Positions 19,054-26,710 of a stretch of 64,000 nt of DNA are shown in pieces (within the stretch, counting starts at the first letter, position 1; each line of letters opens with the position of its first letter). The notes below the pieces were generated by a model. It was not told where the DNA came from. It worked only from the letters and a program-made list of their open reading frames with translations, and did no database searches. Position numbers and translations under genes: made by a program. The stretch lies in the NCBI RefSeq assembly GCF_013184525.1, contig NZ_JAAOIZ010000004.1, positions 558,001 through 622,000 of the forward strand. Direction: 5' to 3'. The DNA is from Chryseobacterium sp. LAM-KRS1 (lineage in GTDB: Bacteria > Bacteroidota > Bacteroidia > Flavobacteriales > Weeksellaceae).

Positions 19054-20010
19054 ATGAAAAAGCTGATTATCTTATTTCTGCTCAACAGTATTATCTTTTC
19101 TACTGCACAGACCAAAGTTTCCGGATCTTATCACGTGGATTCTGGAAATCCTGATGACGGAGGCTATAATTGGATACTTTTGGAAAACCACCGCTTTGTG
19201 ATGGCTACATTTGGGCAGGTTATTCTTGGAACATGGAGTATGGATAATGATAATCTCATTTCTTTTATCCCTTCTACACCTAAATATCCTTTTGATGTGT
19301 ACGGAAGATATGATGCCGGCCAAAAAGGAACTAAAGTTATGTTTGATAACTTTGAGAGGGATACCAAAATTTATATGGGAAATTCAGAACAGGGTATTCA
19401 GCCTGTATTAAATGATGACGCTAACTGTTTCTCTTATCCAATGGTAAAAGAATTTGGTAGTAATTTTAAAGATATTATCCTTTCTGTGGCTTTGTTTGAT
19501 CAGGCTAAAGACTTGCACTATGTAGCAGAAAATAAAAGGTATAATAATTTTATTGTTATGTATTATTCATCTGCTGTAAGGCAAAAACCGTTTACGGCAA
19601 AATTTAAAGAAGGAAGATTATATTTCAGAAGTGAGGATCGTCCTTCTTCTCTCAGAAAAGATCTTCAGCCTGCAGAACTGAAAGAAATGGAAACGTTTAT
19701 TAATGGAGGGGTATCCGGCTTTTCAAAAGAATCTATCATCAGTAATCTGGCTTATAATATTGAGGCATATGGGCCTGGAGAAAGATCAATGCAGGAGGAC
19801 TTTGATGAGGAGTCCTATCTTAATTACAACTATAACTACGATGCTTCCAAAGAGGTCTATACGGCAAAACACCCCCAGGGAGCGTCAGAAGATGATGAAT
19901 ACCATAATCTTGATACAATGTATAAATATCATAGAATGGAACTTAAACCACAACAAAAATCATATAAGAAAATTGAAAAGAGTATTTTTAATATTACCTG
20001 CAAGGATTAA
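19054..20010 (+). CDS. Hypothetical secreted protein
   Basis: A 318-residue protein that I do not recognise. A signal peptide (MKKLIILFLLNSIIFSTAQ) predicts export. The N-terminal ~110 residues look beta-rich, with GSYHV, FVMATFGQVILGTWSMD and similar strands recalling small beta-barrel modules; the C-terminal part is charged with several Tyr-rich stretches (YLNYNYNYDAS). It starts 46 bp after the acetyltransferase and could be co-transcribed. It converges on tadA with only 2 bp between stop codons. Confidence 0.7.
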   Translation: MKKLIILFLLNSIIFSTAQTKVSGSYHVDSGNPDDGGYNWILLENHRFVMATFGQVILGTWSMDNDNLISFIPSTPKYPFDVYGRYDAGQKGTKVMFDNFERDTKIYMGNSEQGIQPVLNDDANCFSYPMVKEFGSNFKDIILSVALFDQAKDLHYVAENKRYNNFIVMYYSSAVRQKPFTAKFKEGRLYFRSEDRPSSLRKDLQPAELKEMETFINGGVSGFSKESIISNLAYNIEAYGPGERSMQEDFDEESYLNYNYNYDASKEVYTAKHPQGASEDDEYHNLDTMYKYHRMELKPQQKSYKKIEKSIFNITCKD

Positions 20011-20012
20011 TC

Positions 20013-20444
20013 TTATCTCTTTGATCTGAAAAACTCTTTAACGATTGCCGAACATTCGTGTTCCATAATTCCTGTAACTACTTCAGTTTTGGGGTGGAGG
20101 CTGAGGTGTTTATTGATAAAGCCTCTTTGCTCGTCTCTTGCGCCAATAACTATCTTGGATATTTGTGACCAGGCCAGTGCCCCTGAACACATGACACAAG
20201 GCTCTAAAGTAACATACAATGTGCAATTGATCAGGTATTTTCCTCCTAAAAAATTTGCTGCAGAAGTAATCGCCTGCATTTCTGCATGAGCCGTTACATC
20301 ATTAAGGGTTTCGGTTAAATTATGTGCCCGTGCAATAACACGGTTATTGGAAACGACTACACAGCCGATCGGAACCTCATCTTTTTCGAAAGCCAGCTCT
20401 GCTTCCTGGAAAGCCATCTTCATAAAGTATTCGTCAGTAAACAT
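20013..20444 (-). CDS. tadA: tRNA-specific adenosine deaminase (TadA-like nucleoside deaminase)
   Basis: A 143-residue CDA-fold zinc deaminase. Zinc and catalytic motifs are TAHAEMQAI (HAE) and PCVMCSGAL (PCxxC); GCVVVSNNRVIARAHN is the conserved lead-in. It converts the wobble adenosine of tRNA-Arg(ACG) to inosine. Length and motifs fit TadA, although general nucleoside deaminases look similar. It is 4 bp downstream of the TonB-C-domain gene and probably in the same transcript. Confidence 0.88.
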   Translation of the reverse strand: MFTDEYFMKMAFQEAELAFEKDEVPIGCVVVSNNRVIARAHNLTETLNDVTAHAEMQAITSAANFLGGKYLINCTLYVTLEPCVMCSGALAWSQISKIVIGARDEQRGFINKHLSLHPKTEVVTGIMEHECSAIVKEFFRSKR

Positions 20445-20448
20445 ATAA

Positions 20449-21060
20449 TTAAAATTGAATTGTTAGGGGAAGACGCATCCTGTATCTTACAGTGTAACCA
20501 TCAATCCTTGCTGGTTCCCATGTGCCATCAGACAAATATACCGCAAGTTCAGCTTGTTTATTAAAATCCTCGTTATCACCGACTCCTTTTACTTCAACAA
20601 TGGACCCATCTTTGTCAAAAATAAAATTTACTATACAACTGATTTTTCCATCCGCATTAATAGTGCCAGCATAAAAATTATCTAAAATTTCCTGTTTAAA
20701 CTGATTGATTCCTTTAGAATATTCTGCCACAATCTCTCGCTTTTCGTCTAACTTTTTAACAGAAGGGATATCAGATTTATGAGTAGATTCATAAAGTTTC
20801 ATCCTCGTAAGCTCCTCTAAATACTCATTATTTCTTTTAAGTTCTAAGACTGAAATAGCAGCATTCTTTTTTACTATAAATTCATTCAACTGTTTCTTAG
20901 ATAGTTTTTGGATAATAGAACTTTGGGATGCATTTTCTATTTTTTCAAATTCAGAAGCGTATTTATTTTTAATTATTCGAAGTCCTTCTGTCTGCTGAGA
21001 ATAATAAAAAGAGAATAATAAAATTAGATAAAAAGTACAGTACTTCTTCACGTTATTCAA
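20449..21060 (-). CDS. Secreted protein with TonB C-terminal domain (paralogue 1)
   Basis: A 203-residue protein. It has a signal-peptide-like N-terminus (cleavage near YYSQQ), a central Lys/Glu-rich helical region (~25-125), then a TonB C-terminal fold (~130-203) recognised by ISCIVNFIFDKDGSIVEVKGVG and the end YRMRLPLTIQF. Unlike true TonB it lacks a retained N-terminal membrane anchor and Pro-rich spacer if the signal is cleaved. Partner and function unknown. It overlaps the related upstream gene by 8 bp. Confidence 0.75.
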   Translation of the reverse strand: MNNVKKYCTFYLILLFSFYYSQQTEGLRIIKNKYASEFEKIENASQSSIIQKLSKKQLNEFIVKKNAAISVLELKRNNEYLEELTRMKLYESTHKSDIPSVKKLDEKREIVAEYSKGINQFKQEILDNFYAGTINADGKISCIVNFIFDKDGSIVEVKGVGDNEDFNKQAELAVYLSDGTWEPARIDGYTVRYRMRLPLTIQF

Positions 21061-21682
21061 TAGTCATAGTTAGTGGAAGTTTAAAACGATATCTAACGGG
21101 ATCACCGTTGATGATTGCTGGAGAAAATTTTTCTGAAAGAGAATATAATGCAATCTGGGCCTGGCGATTAAAAGTGAAATTATCGCCCTGTGCTTCTACA
21201 TTGCTGATAGTGCCATCCTTCTCCACGATAAAAGCAACATTGGCTTTTACTGTTTTCTCTTCTGAGAAGACTCCATCAATATAGAACAAATGGGCGACCT
21301 CTTGCCTCAGAGCATTAATACCGCCAGGATAATCTGCTGACTTGTCTGTAATGGGAAAGATTTCCGGGGCCTTTTCGGGGATTGCCATTCTGTTTTCCAA
21401 CCGGATTCTGCTGAGGTCTTCAGTATTTTTTACTCTTAATAGAGCTCCGATTAACGCAACATTTTCTATACTATCCATTTTTTTCATGAAAAAAATAAAA
21501 TCCTGCTTAATGGCTGCTTTTTGAAAATTACCGGTTTCAGCATCAAACTTTTTTCTGAACTCGGTGTTCAGCATACTGCGATGCTGATTATAATAGTTTT
21601 TTACCTGCTTAAACTCTTCCCGTTGCTGAGAGAAGAATATTGCAGAACAAAAACAGCATAATAACAGTAATAAAGATTTCAA
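21053..21682 (-). CDS. Secreted protein with TonB C-terminal domain (paralogue 2)
   Basis: A 209-residue protein with signal peptide (MKSLLLLLCCFCSAIFFSQQ), helical middle, and TonB-C region ending YRFKLPLTMTIE. ADYPGGINALRQEV is the usual entry into the Bacteroidota TonB-C module. The same architecture as the downstream gene and the 8-bp overlap indicate a tandem duplication within one operon that may extend into tadA. Confidence 0.75.
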   Translation of the reverse strand: MKSLLLLLCCFCSAIFFSQQREEFKQVKNYYNQHRSMLNTEFRKKFDAETGNFQKAAIKQDFIFFMKKMDSIENVALIGALLRVKNTEDLSRIRLENRMAIPEKAPEIFPITDKSADYPGGINALRQEVAHLFYIDGVFSEEKTVKANVAFIVEKDGTISNVEAQGDNFTFNRQAQIALYSLSEKFSPAIINGDPVRYRFKLPLTMTIE

Positions 21683-21738
21683 ATTATGGATATTTATGTA
21701 AAAATAGTCAAAAAAACTTAATTCAAAATGAACCTTTT

Positions 21739-22659
21739 TTAGTCTTCCAGATAGCTGTTTAATGATTCTTTCAGATGATTGCGGATTTCATCAACTAAAG
21801 ATTTAGGTTCAAGGACTTTTACCTCTTTTCCGTAAGAAAGGATTTCCTGCATAAAATCATAAGTAGGATGCAAAAAGAACTCAAAGTATATATCTTCAGG
21901 AGTTTCTTTAATCTCATTTTGAGATTGGTGAAGCGGAAAACTTTTGATATATTCTCCCTGATGACGTGAGCATTTCAATGTGATTTTCTGAGGTTTTTGT
22001 TCTGTTAAATTCATAACCCCGAATGCATTTTTAAAATATTCGCGGAAGTTATAACGATATTTTTCCCGGAATTTGGTCTTACTTACATCCAGGTAATTGA
22101 TCCGGTCCAGTCCAAACGATTTAAGTGCTTTATCATTGGTATCTATAGCAATGAGATACCATCTGCCTTTAGATTCTTTTAATGCTAAAGGGTGTACTTT
22201 TCTTGATGTCATAACTTTATTTTTGTAATTGTAATGTTCAAAAGAAACGACACGTTTATTACGAATGGCAAAGAAAAGATCATAGAAATGCTCTACACCC
22301 GTTGGTTTTCGGGATTCAAAAAAGATGTATCCTGAAAAATCCGGATGAACATTTAAAGCATTACTTACCTGAAAGGATTCCAGGAGTTTCTGGTTATACT
22401 CATCCACTTCCATCGTTGGACGGCTTTCTATATAATAACGGTTATCACCTTTCTTCTTATTATGGATAGAAAGGTTAAAAAGATCAGATATCTCACGGAT
22501 ATCCCTCTGAAGAGTACGGATGGAGTAACTCTTAATATCAGCGTCCTGAAATTCAAAAGAATTTAAAAGATAATCTTCCAGCTGAGAATAGGTCGCAGGA
22601 GCACTTTCTAATTTTTTAATAATCAGAGCATATCTTGTTAAGTAAAAATCTTTTTTCAT
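21739..22659 (-). CDS. WYL-domain transcriptional regulator
   Basis: A 306-residue regulator. An N-terminal winged helix-turn-helix (~10-65, SIRTLQRDIREISDLF) is followed by a WYL domain (~110-220; RWYLIAID with Trp167-Tyr-Leu169) and a WCX-like C-terminal part. WYL proteins sense ligands, in several cases nucleic acids, and control DNA-damage or phage-defence genes (PafBC, BrxR/CapW). It has the shared operator/promoter module at 22740-22773 in front of it, suggesting autoregulation, and the same module precedes four further transcription units at 22931-27211. It is the best candidate for the regulator of this locus. Confidence 0.9.
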   Translation of the reverse strand: MKKDFYLTRYALIIKKLESAPATYSQLEDYLLNSFEFQDADIKSYSIRTLQRDIREISDLFNLSIHNKKKGDNRYYIESRPTMEVDEYNQKLLESFQVSNALNVHPDFSGYIFFESRKPTGVEHFYDLFFAIRNKRVVSFEHYNYKNKVMTSRKVHPLALKESKGRWYLIAIDTNDKALKSFGLDRINYLDVSKTKFREKYRYNFREYFKNAFGVMNLTEQKPQKITLKCSRHQGEYIKSFPLHQSQNEIKETPEDIYFEFFLHPTYDFMQEILSYGKEVKVLEPKSLVDEIRNHLKESLNSYLED

Positions 22660-22739
22660 TCGGGCTAATTTTATTTAAAGCTTTCCAGTCAGTTATTTCA
22701 AATGGAACGCAAGCGTTTCACGGTTAAAGTTTTATAATA

Positions 22740-22773
22740 CAAATATATGCTCTTAATGCGACAAAATATGTCG
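22740..22773 (-). promoter_or_regulatory. WYL-regulon operator/promoter module, copy A
   Basis: Perfect inverted repeat CGACA-AAATA-TGTCG at 22759-22773, 11-bp spacer, then -7 element TATATTTG (minus strand, 22747-22740) upstream of the WYL regulator gene. The 15-bp repeat replaces the region where a -33 TTG would be expected. Confidence 0.8.
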
Positions 22774-22930
22774 TATTTTTGTTTTTTTAAATGAGTTTCT
22801 GGAATCATTTCTTTCTGAACGCTAAAAAGGTAAAAAGTTCCGGCTATCCAATAATGATGATTGGTGTTTAAAAGGTATTATGGAGCTGTGAGATTATCAG
22901 ATAGCAACGGAACTTCATAACTAACAAGGT

Positions 22931-23104
22931 TTATAAATAAATATCGTCTTCGAGGATCTCATTCTCAAAATCTTCTTTGAAAAAGAGCTCAATATCATTG
23001 AGATAGTTTTCATAATCTATCTCCACATTTTCGATGTCACTCCACTCTATAGTGTAGAGATCGGTATCAAAAATTATATCTGGATTGTGATTTGGTGTTT
23101 CCAT
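22931..23104 (-). CDS. Small very acidic protein of the WYL regulon
   Basis: A 57-residue protein (METPNHNPDI...) with 19 Asp/Glu, one Lys and no Arg. I do not recognise a family. An in-frame codon at 23221 would lengthen it to 96 residues, but that codon lies at or before the predicted transcription start (the -7 element occupies 23219-23226), so the ATG at 23104 is preferred. It has its own copy of the operator module. The charge would suit a DNA-mimic or a binding partner of a basic protein, which is speculation. The 271-bp gap below it (22660-22930) shows no gene. Confidence 0.6.
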   Translation of the reverse strand: METPNHNPDIIFDTDLYTIEWSDIENVEIDYENYLNDIELFFKEDFENEILEDDIYL

Positions 23105-23218
23105 GTCGTGTGTTTTAAAGATTGAACATATTTTAGGCTGTTCAGCATTAATTAATGTTGAATTCAATGGCTTTTGAAAGTTTTTAAAGATTGTTTTTTT
23201 GTGCCTTGGTCTATGATT

Positions 23219-23252
23219 CAAAAGTAGAAAGAGGGGACGACAAAACTTGACG
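23219..23252 (-). promoter_or_regulatory. WYL-regulon operator/promoter module, copy B
   Basis: Inverted repeat CGACA-AAACT-TGACG (one mismatch) at 23238-23252, 11-bp spacer, -7 element TACTTTTG on the minus strand (23226-23219), driving the small acidic protein gene. Confidence 0.8.
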
Positions 23253-23256
23253 TATT

Positions 23257-23290
23257 AAAAAAAATAACTCAAAAAAATTGAGCTATTTTT
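23257..23290 (-). terminator. Terminator of the DUF2589 operon
   Basis: 11-bp stem (AAAATAACTCAA against TTGAGCTATTTT, one position a G-U pair in the minus-strand RNA), 5-nt loop and a long T-run on the minus strand, starting 5 bp after the stop codon of the last operon gene. Confidence 0.75.
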
Positions 23291-23294
23291 TAGA

Positions 23295-23852
23295 TTAGGA
23301 GAAATCTTCAAGGTCTATTTCATCGGCAATCAGCATACTAATGTCCATCTCTGAAAGCATTGATTTAAGTTTGATTCCTCCGGGTTTTAGGTCCGCATCG
23401 GAAAGGATATACCACCACACTTTTTGAACAAAATCATTGAAGTCTATTTCCCTGGTATACTGCAGTCCTTTTTTTTGTGCTGTTATGGTAAGTATCTGTT
23501 TTGTGATGTCCCTACACTCATTCATTTTCCCTTCGTGAGGTGCTAAAACCTGAATTACACAGTTTTGTACATCATACAGAAGGTTGGCTGCAATTTTTAT
23601 CTGGTTTTTCTTTGTGTTAAAACCTCTTTCATCACTGTATTTAGCTGCCAGAATTTTACTTCTGAATCCTGCAATTTCAGAAACCTCACTGATATTATTA
23701 TGGGAAAAAATCTCTTCTACAGACTTTAGCCATGATAATGTTTTTTCAATAAAGAAAGGTTCCTTTTTTTCTAATGCAGTAACGATCACAGGAAACTCCT
23801 GAAGATTATCCTTTAACTGGGAAACCAGAATGAATTGTGATTTCTTTACCAT
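23295..23852 (-). CDS. Hypothetical protein, third gene of DUF2589 operon
   Basis: A 185-residue protein that I do not recognise. It is predicted soluble and mostly helical, with no signal peptide; it contains VWWYILSDADLKPGG and an acidic end. It starts 1 bp after the stop of the preceding gene, so translation is almost certainly coupled and the two products probably act together. The transcript begins at the operator/promoter module at 25368-25401. Confidence 0.75.
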   Translation of the reverse strand: MVKKSQFILVSQLKDNLQEFPVIVTALEKKEPFFIEKTLSWLKSVEEIFSHNNISEVSEIAGFRSKILAAKYSDERGFNTKKNQIKIAANLLYDVQNCVIQVLAPHEGKMNECRDITKQILTITAQKKGLQYTREIDFNDFVQKVWWYILSDADLKPGGIKLKSMLSEMDISMLIADEIDLEDFS

Positions 23853-23853
23853 A

Positions 23854-24537
23854 TTATTCAGGAATTAAGGTTTCTATAATATTTCCGTTAATGTCTTCAT
23901 ATCTGGACCATTCCATTCCTGCTTCACTTACACTCATTTTAGCATAGATCAGGCATTTGGCATCCAGTTCCATCAGTCTACTTGCTTCCACAATAATTTC
24001 GTAATCGTCGATCTTTTCTATGATTTTCCTTGCTTCCCGAACAACTCTGTTCAGGATACTCTGCTGGAAAAACTGAGGGTCTGTTTGCCTCCAGCTGAAA
24101 TTGGGCAACGACTGACAGAATTCCAGTGTATATTTGGGAATTGGATCAAAATATTGTATTTGTGAATCGGTAATGATAGAAGTATTATCGTCTTGTATTT
24201 TTTTGATAGCATCATTATAATAAACTTCAAGATCCACCAGAAAAGCCCTCAGGCTTTGATCGCTTTTAATATCGGAAGGATTATAATTGGTCTTAGCTAT
24301 TTTAATAATCTCGTCGTAAGCAAAATCTCTAAAGGCCATGATGGGCGAATTGCCTGCCGTAGCGAAAGGTATTGTAAGATCTACAGTTCCGACTTTCATT
24401 CTTGGAATGGAAAAATGTTTCAGTAGGTCGTCTTGTGCGTATTCTTTTGCAATCTGTACTGTTTGGAGGTCTGCCATTTTTCTGGCAGAAGCAATTTCAG
24501 AAACAATTCCTCCCAAATATTGATTCAATTTTGGCAT
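23854..24537 (-). CDS. DUF2589-companion protein
   Basis: A 227-residue protein beginning MPKLNQYLGGIVSEIASARKMADLQ, which resembles the helical N-termini of proteins usually found paired with DUF2589 proteins. The first ~90 residues contain RMKVGTVDLTIPFA, similar in flavour to the VTLQVPFL segment of the upstream gene product. No signal peptide or transmembrane segment. It is separated from the DUF2589 gene by a strong palindrome. Molecular function unknown. Confidence 0.7.
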   Translation of the reverse strand: MPKLNQYLGGIVSEIASARKMADLQTVQIAKEYAQDDLLKHFSIPRMKVGTVDLTIPFATAGNSPIMAFRDFAYDEIIKIAKTNYNPSDIKSDQSLRAFLVDLEVYYNDAIKKIQDDNTSIITDSQIQYFDPIPKYTLEFCQSLPNFSWRQTDPQFFQQSILNRVVREARKIIEKIDDYEIIVEASRLMELDAKCLIYAKMSVSEAGMEWSRYEDINGNIIETLIPE

Positions 24538-24568
24538 GATAAGTTTTTTATATTTAAAAGTTTAAAAG

Positions 24569-24592
24569 AGATGGCTGCCCGGGCAGCCATCT
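24569..24592 (-). terminator. Perfect 24-bp palindrome inside the DUF2589 operon
   Basis: Arms AGATGGCTGCCC and GGGCAGCCATCT form a loopless-centre palindrome; in RNA a stem of about 10 bp with a 4-nt loop is expected. On the minus strand it is followed by CTTTTAAACTTTTAAA, an imperfect T-run. It lies between the first and second operon genes and likely acts as a partial terminator or 3' processing barrier that favours the DUF2589 protein over the downstream pair. Confidence 0.65.
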
Positions 24593-24604
24593 GAATAAAT
24601 GAGA

Positions 24605-25177
24605 TTAAGCAGTTGGTGCAGCAGCATTAGCTACAATAGCATCTTCCAGCATGTCCATAATCTTTGCAAGACCGGCAGGTAGTTCATCATTTACAGCTTT
24701 TACATGTACTCCCAACGTATATGTTTTTTCTGTGGTAGAAGTACTTGAAGTGGTCTTCTTATAAGCAGCTGAAGCGTTGAATTTTACTTTCCAGATTTTT
24801 GCACTTATGGATGCACTTCCGGAAAACTCACTTGAAGCAGACTGTGTCTCTACTGAATTTAATTTTGCGTTAAAATCAATGGTCATTTCATCGATTCTCA
24901 AAGCCGGAATCGTAAGCATGGAAAGAAAAGGCACCTGTAAGGTAACTTCAGATTGTGTCACCGTATCATTTGCACCAGGTACGGATTTCTTATATTTGAA
25001 ATCTACATATCTTAGCTCTTTTGCTTTAGGGTGTCCTTCCGGATAGAACCCGACTTCTTTGATGAAATCCACTTGTGAAATAGAGGCATCATGTTGAGCT
25101 TTAATGGCTGCTTGCATCGGTCCTCCGATATAAACACTGAAATCCAAACTGTTTAATTCTTGTACTAAATTTGCCAT
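24605..25177 (-). CDS. DUF2589-domain protein
   Basis: A 190-residue protein matching DUF2589 by its order of features: IGGPMQAAIKAQHDAS near the N-terminus, DFIKEVGF, a beta-rich middle (SEVTLQVPFLSMLTIPALRIDEMTIDF), a Ser/Thr-rich stretch, and GLAKIMDMLEDA at the end. The family is widespread in bacteria, always without signal peptide, and has no established function. It is the first gene of a three-gene transcript with a ~180-nt leader, under operator/promoter module C. Confidence 0.8.
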   Translation of the reverse strand: MANLVQELNSLDFSVYIGGPMQAAIKAQHDASISQVDFIKEVGFYPEGHPKAKELRYVDFKYKKSVPGANDTVTQSEVTLQVPFLSMLTIPALRIDEMTIDFNAKLNSVETQSASSEFSGSASISAKIWKVKFNASAAYKKTTSSTSTTEKTYTLGVHVKAVNDELPAGLAKIMDMLEDAIVANAAAPTA

Positions 25178-25367
25178 AATTTAAAATTGTTAAGGTTATT
25201 AATTGGTTAATAATATATAGTAGTGCTAGCAGACTAATATTCTATAGGTAATACATATCCTGGCTCAGTTTTCATAAACTGAAACTAAAAACGGATTAAA
25301 ATTAATAGGGATATTTGAGGGTTGAAGCAGATTGTTAGCTTTAGTTTCCCTGGTTATTTTGTTATTT

Positions 25368-25401
25368 CAAAGATAATTAGTTGTGGCGTCAAAACTCGTC
25401 G
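25368..25401 (-). promoter_or_regulatory. WYL-regulon operator/promoter module, copy C
   Basis: Inverted repeat CGTCA-AAACT-CGTCG (imperfect) at 25387-25401, 11-bp spacer, -7 element TATCTTTG on the minus strand (25375-25368). It drives the DUF2589 operon. Confidence 0.8.
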
Positions 25402-25441
25402 TGTTATAAAATATTTCTGTTGAGAACAAATATTTATCTAT

Positions 25442-25488
25442 ATAAGCTTTAAAGCTTATTATCGCATCATATAAGCTTAAAAGCTTAT
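25442..25488. repeat. Two tandem AAGCTT palindromes at the end of the patatin gene
   Basis: ATAAGCTTTAAAGCTTAT (25442-25459) and ATAAGCTTAAAAGCTTAT (25471-25488) are separated by 11 bp; the second overlaps the patatin stop codon. Four copies of an ATAAGCTT half-site in 47 bp can form two small hairpins or one long one. They may serve as the transcript end, although no clear T-run follows. Confidence 0.6.
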
Positions 25489-26522
25489 ATTTTGTTTTTA
25501 ATGAGCTTCTGTACAATTTGATTTAATGTTTCTCTGTTATCATCAATATAGCTCAATCCAGCCTGGATCAGATTTTCAATATTCGAACGTCTTACGTTAT
25601 CCATAGCCGGAGATGCATTCTTTAATGAAGGATTGATACGATAATAATTTTTTTGATTTCTTAACCCTAATGTCTGAAACATCTGACATAACTGATAATC
25701 TACGGTTTCTGCATTCGCAGACATCAGAATGTCAATTATAGGAGTTACCCAGCCGATTTTTCCTGCTTTTTCCAGTTTTTTGAAAGAATAACTTCGGGAT
25801 TCAATCCCGGTCCCTATTGATACGATGATCATATCATTAACAGTGGGGTGGTTGGCTTTCTGATGATTTTTCAATACTTCGGCAAAAGGAATTTTTCTTG
25901 CTTCGGCATACGCACAAAGTGCAGGATTATTGGCGAACATCCCTCCGTCGATAAGGTTGAAAAGCTGTCCGTACATCGATTTTATCTGGACCGGACTAAA
26001 ATAGGTGGGTGCCGCCGAAGTTGCCCTGCAAACATCTTTTACATAAAAATTATCAGTACTTAGGCTGGCTTCCCATGAATTAAAAAGTTTAGCTCTTCTG
26101 TTTTCTATATCATAGCTCGTAATTAAACATGGTTTTATCAATTCCTTTAACTCAAGATGTCCAAAAAAATCATTCAGATTTTTCTCAAGTGCTTCCTGAG
26201 AAATCTTCTCATTAATCAATCCAAAAGGGTTTACAAGTTTCTCCCAAAAAGAAACCTGGAATATGTTACCCCCCTTTTCAGCATACAGCTCTAACCCTTT
26301 TTGAATAGAGTATTTTGCTTTTCGATGTTCATCGGGACATAAAATAATTGAAGCGATTAGTCCTCCCGTGCTGCTTCCTGCTACCAAATCAAAATAATCT
26401 CCAAGTTTTGCATTGGGCTTATCATAATATTGGAGCTGCTCTTCTATATAGCGTAAAATAATACAGGTGATAATGCCTCTTATTCCGCCGCCGTCTAAAG
26501 AAAGAATGGTTGTCTTTTTCAT
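25485..26522 (-). CDS. Patatin-like phospholipase
   Basis: A 345-residue cytoplasmic lipid acyl hydrolase. Oxyanion loop DGGGIRG (10-16), nucleophile elbow GSSTGG with Ser51, and catalytic Asp192 in DGG complete the Ser-Asp dyad. No signal peptide. Patatins hydrolyse phospholipids; related bacterial enzymes serve as membrane-destroying effectors in some phage-defence systems. It has its own copy of the shared operator module. No cyclic-nucleotide synthase gene is adjacent, so activation, if any, would be transcriptional or by an unknown signal. Confidence 0.9.
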   Translation of the reverse strand: MKKTTILSLDGGGIRGIITCIILRYIEEQLQYYDKPNAKLGDYFDLVAGSSTGGLIASIILCPDEHRKAKYSIQKGLELYAEKGGNIFQVSFWEKLVNPFGLINEKISQEALEKNLNDFFGHLELKELIKPCLITSYDIENRRAKLFNSWEASLSTDNFYVKDVCRATSAAPTYFSPVQIKSMYGQLFNLIDGGMFANNPALCAYAEARKIPFAEVLKNHQKANHPTVNDMIIVSIGTGIESRSYSFKKLEKAGKIGWVTPIIDILMSANAETVDYQLCQMFQTLGLRNQKNYYRINPSLKNASPAMDNVRRSNIENLIQAGLSYIDDNRETLNQIVQKLIKNKI

Positions 26523-26649
26523 TTGTTGATATTAATTGTTAATAGAACACTTACAATCTTTAATATTCAAAACCATGGGTCATTCTTCGGGATAAAACAA
26601 TTTTTTTTATCATGCAGACTTTGTTTGCTTTTGTTGTTTTCTTGTAAAG

Positions 26650-26683
26650 TAAAGATAGGCGGAGAAAGCGACAGAACTTGTCG
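26650..26683 (-). promoter_or_regulatory. WYL-regulon operator/promoter module, copy D
   Basis: Perfect inverted repeat CGACA-GAACT-TGTCG at 26669-26683, 11-bp spacer, -7 element TATCTTTA (last base off consensus) on the minus strand. It drives the patatin-like phospholipase gene with a leader of about 120 nt. Confidence 0.78.
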
Positions 26684-26710
26684 TATTATAATTATTTTCA
26701 ATAAAAAAGA

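Noticed and set aside
25485..26522. CBASS-type effector assignment for the patatin protein
   Set aside because: No cyclic-nucleotide synthase or Cap2/Cap3 gene is in the neighbourhood; only the phospholipase fold is shared.
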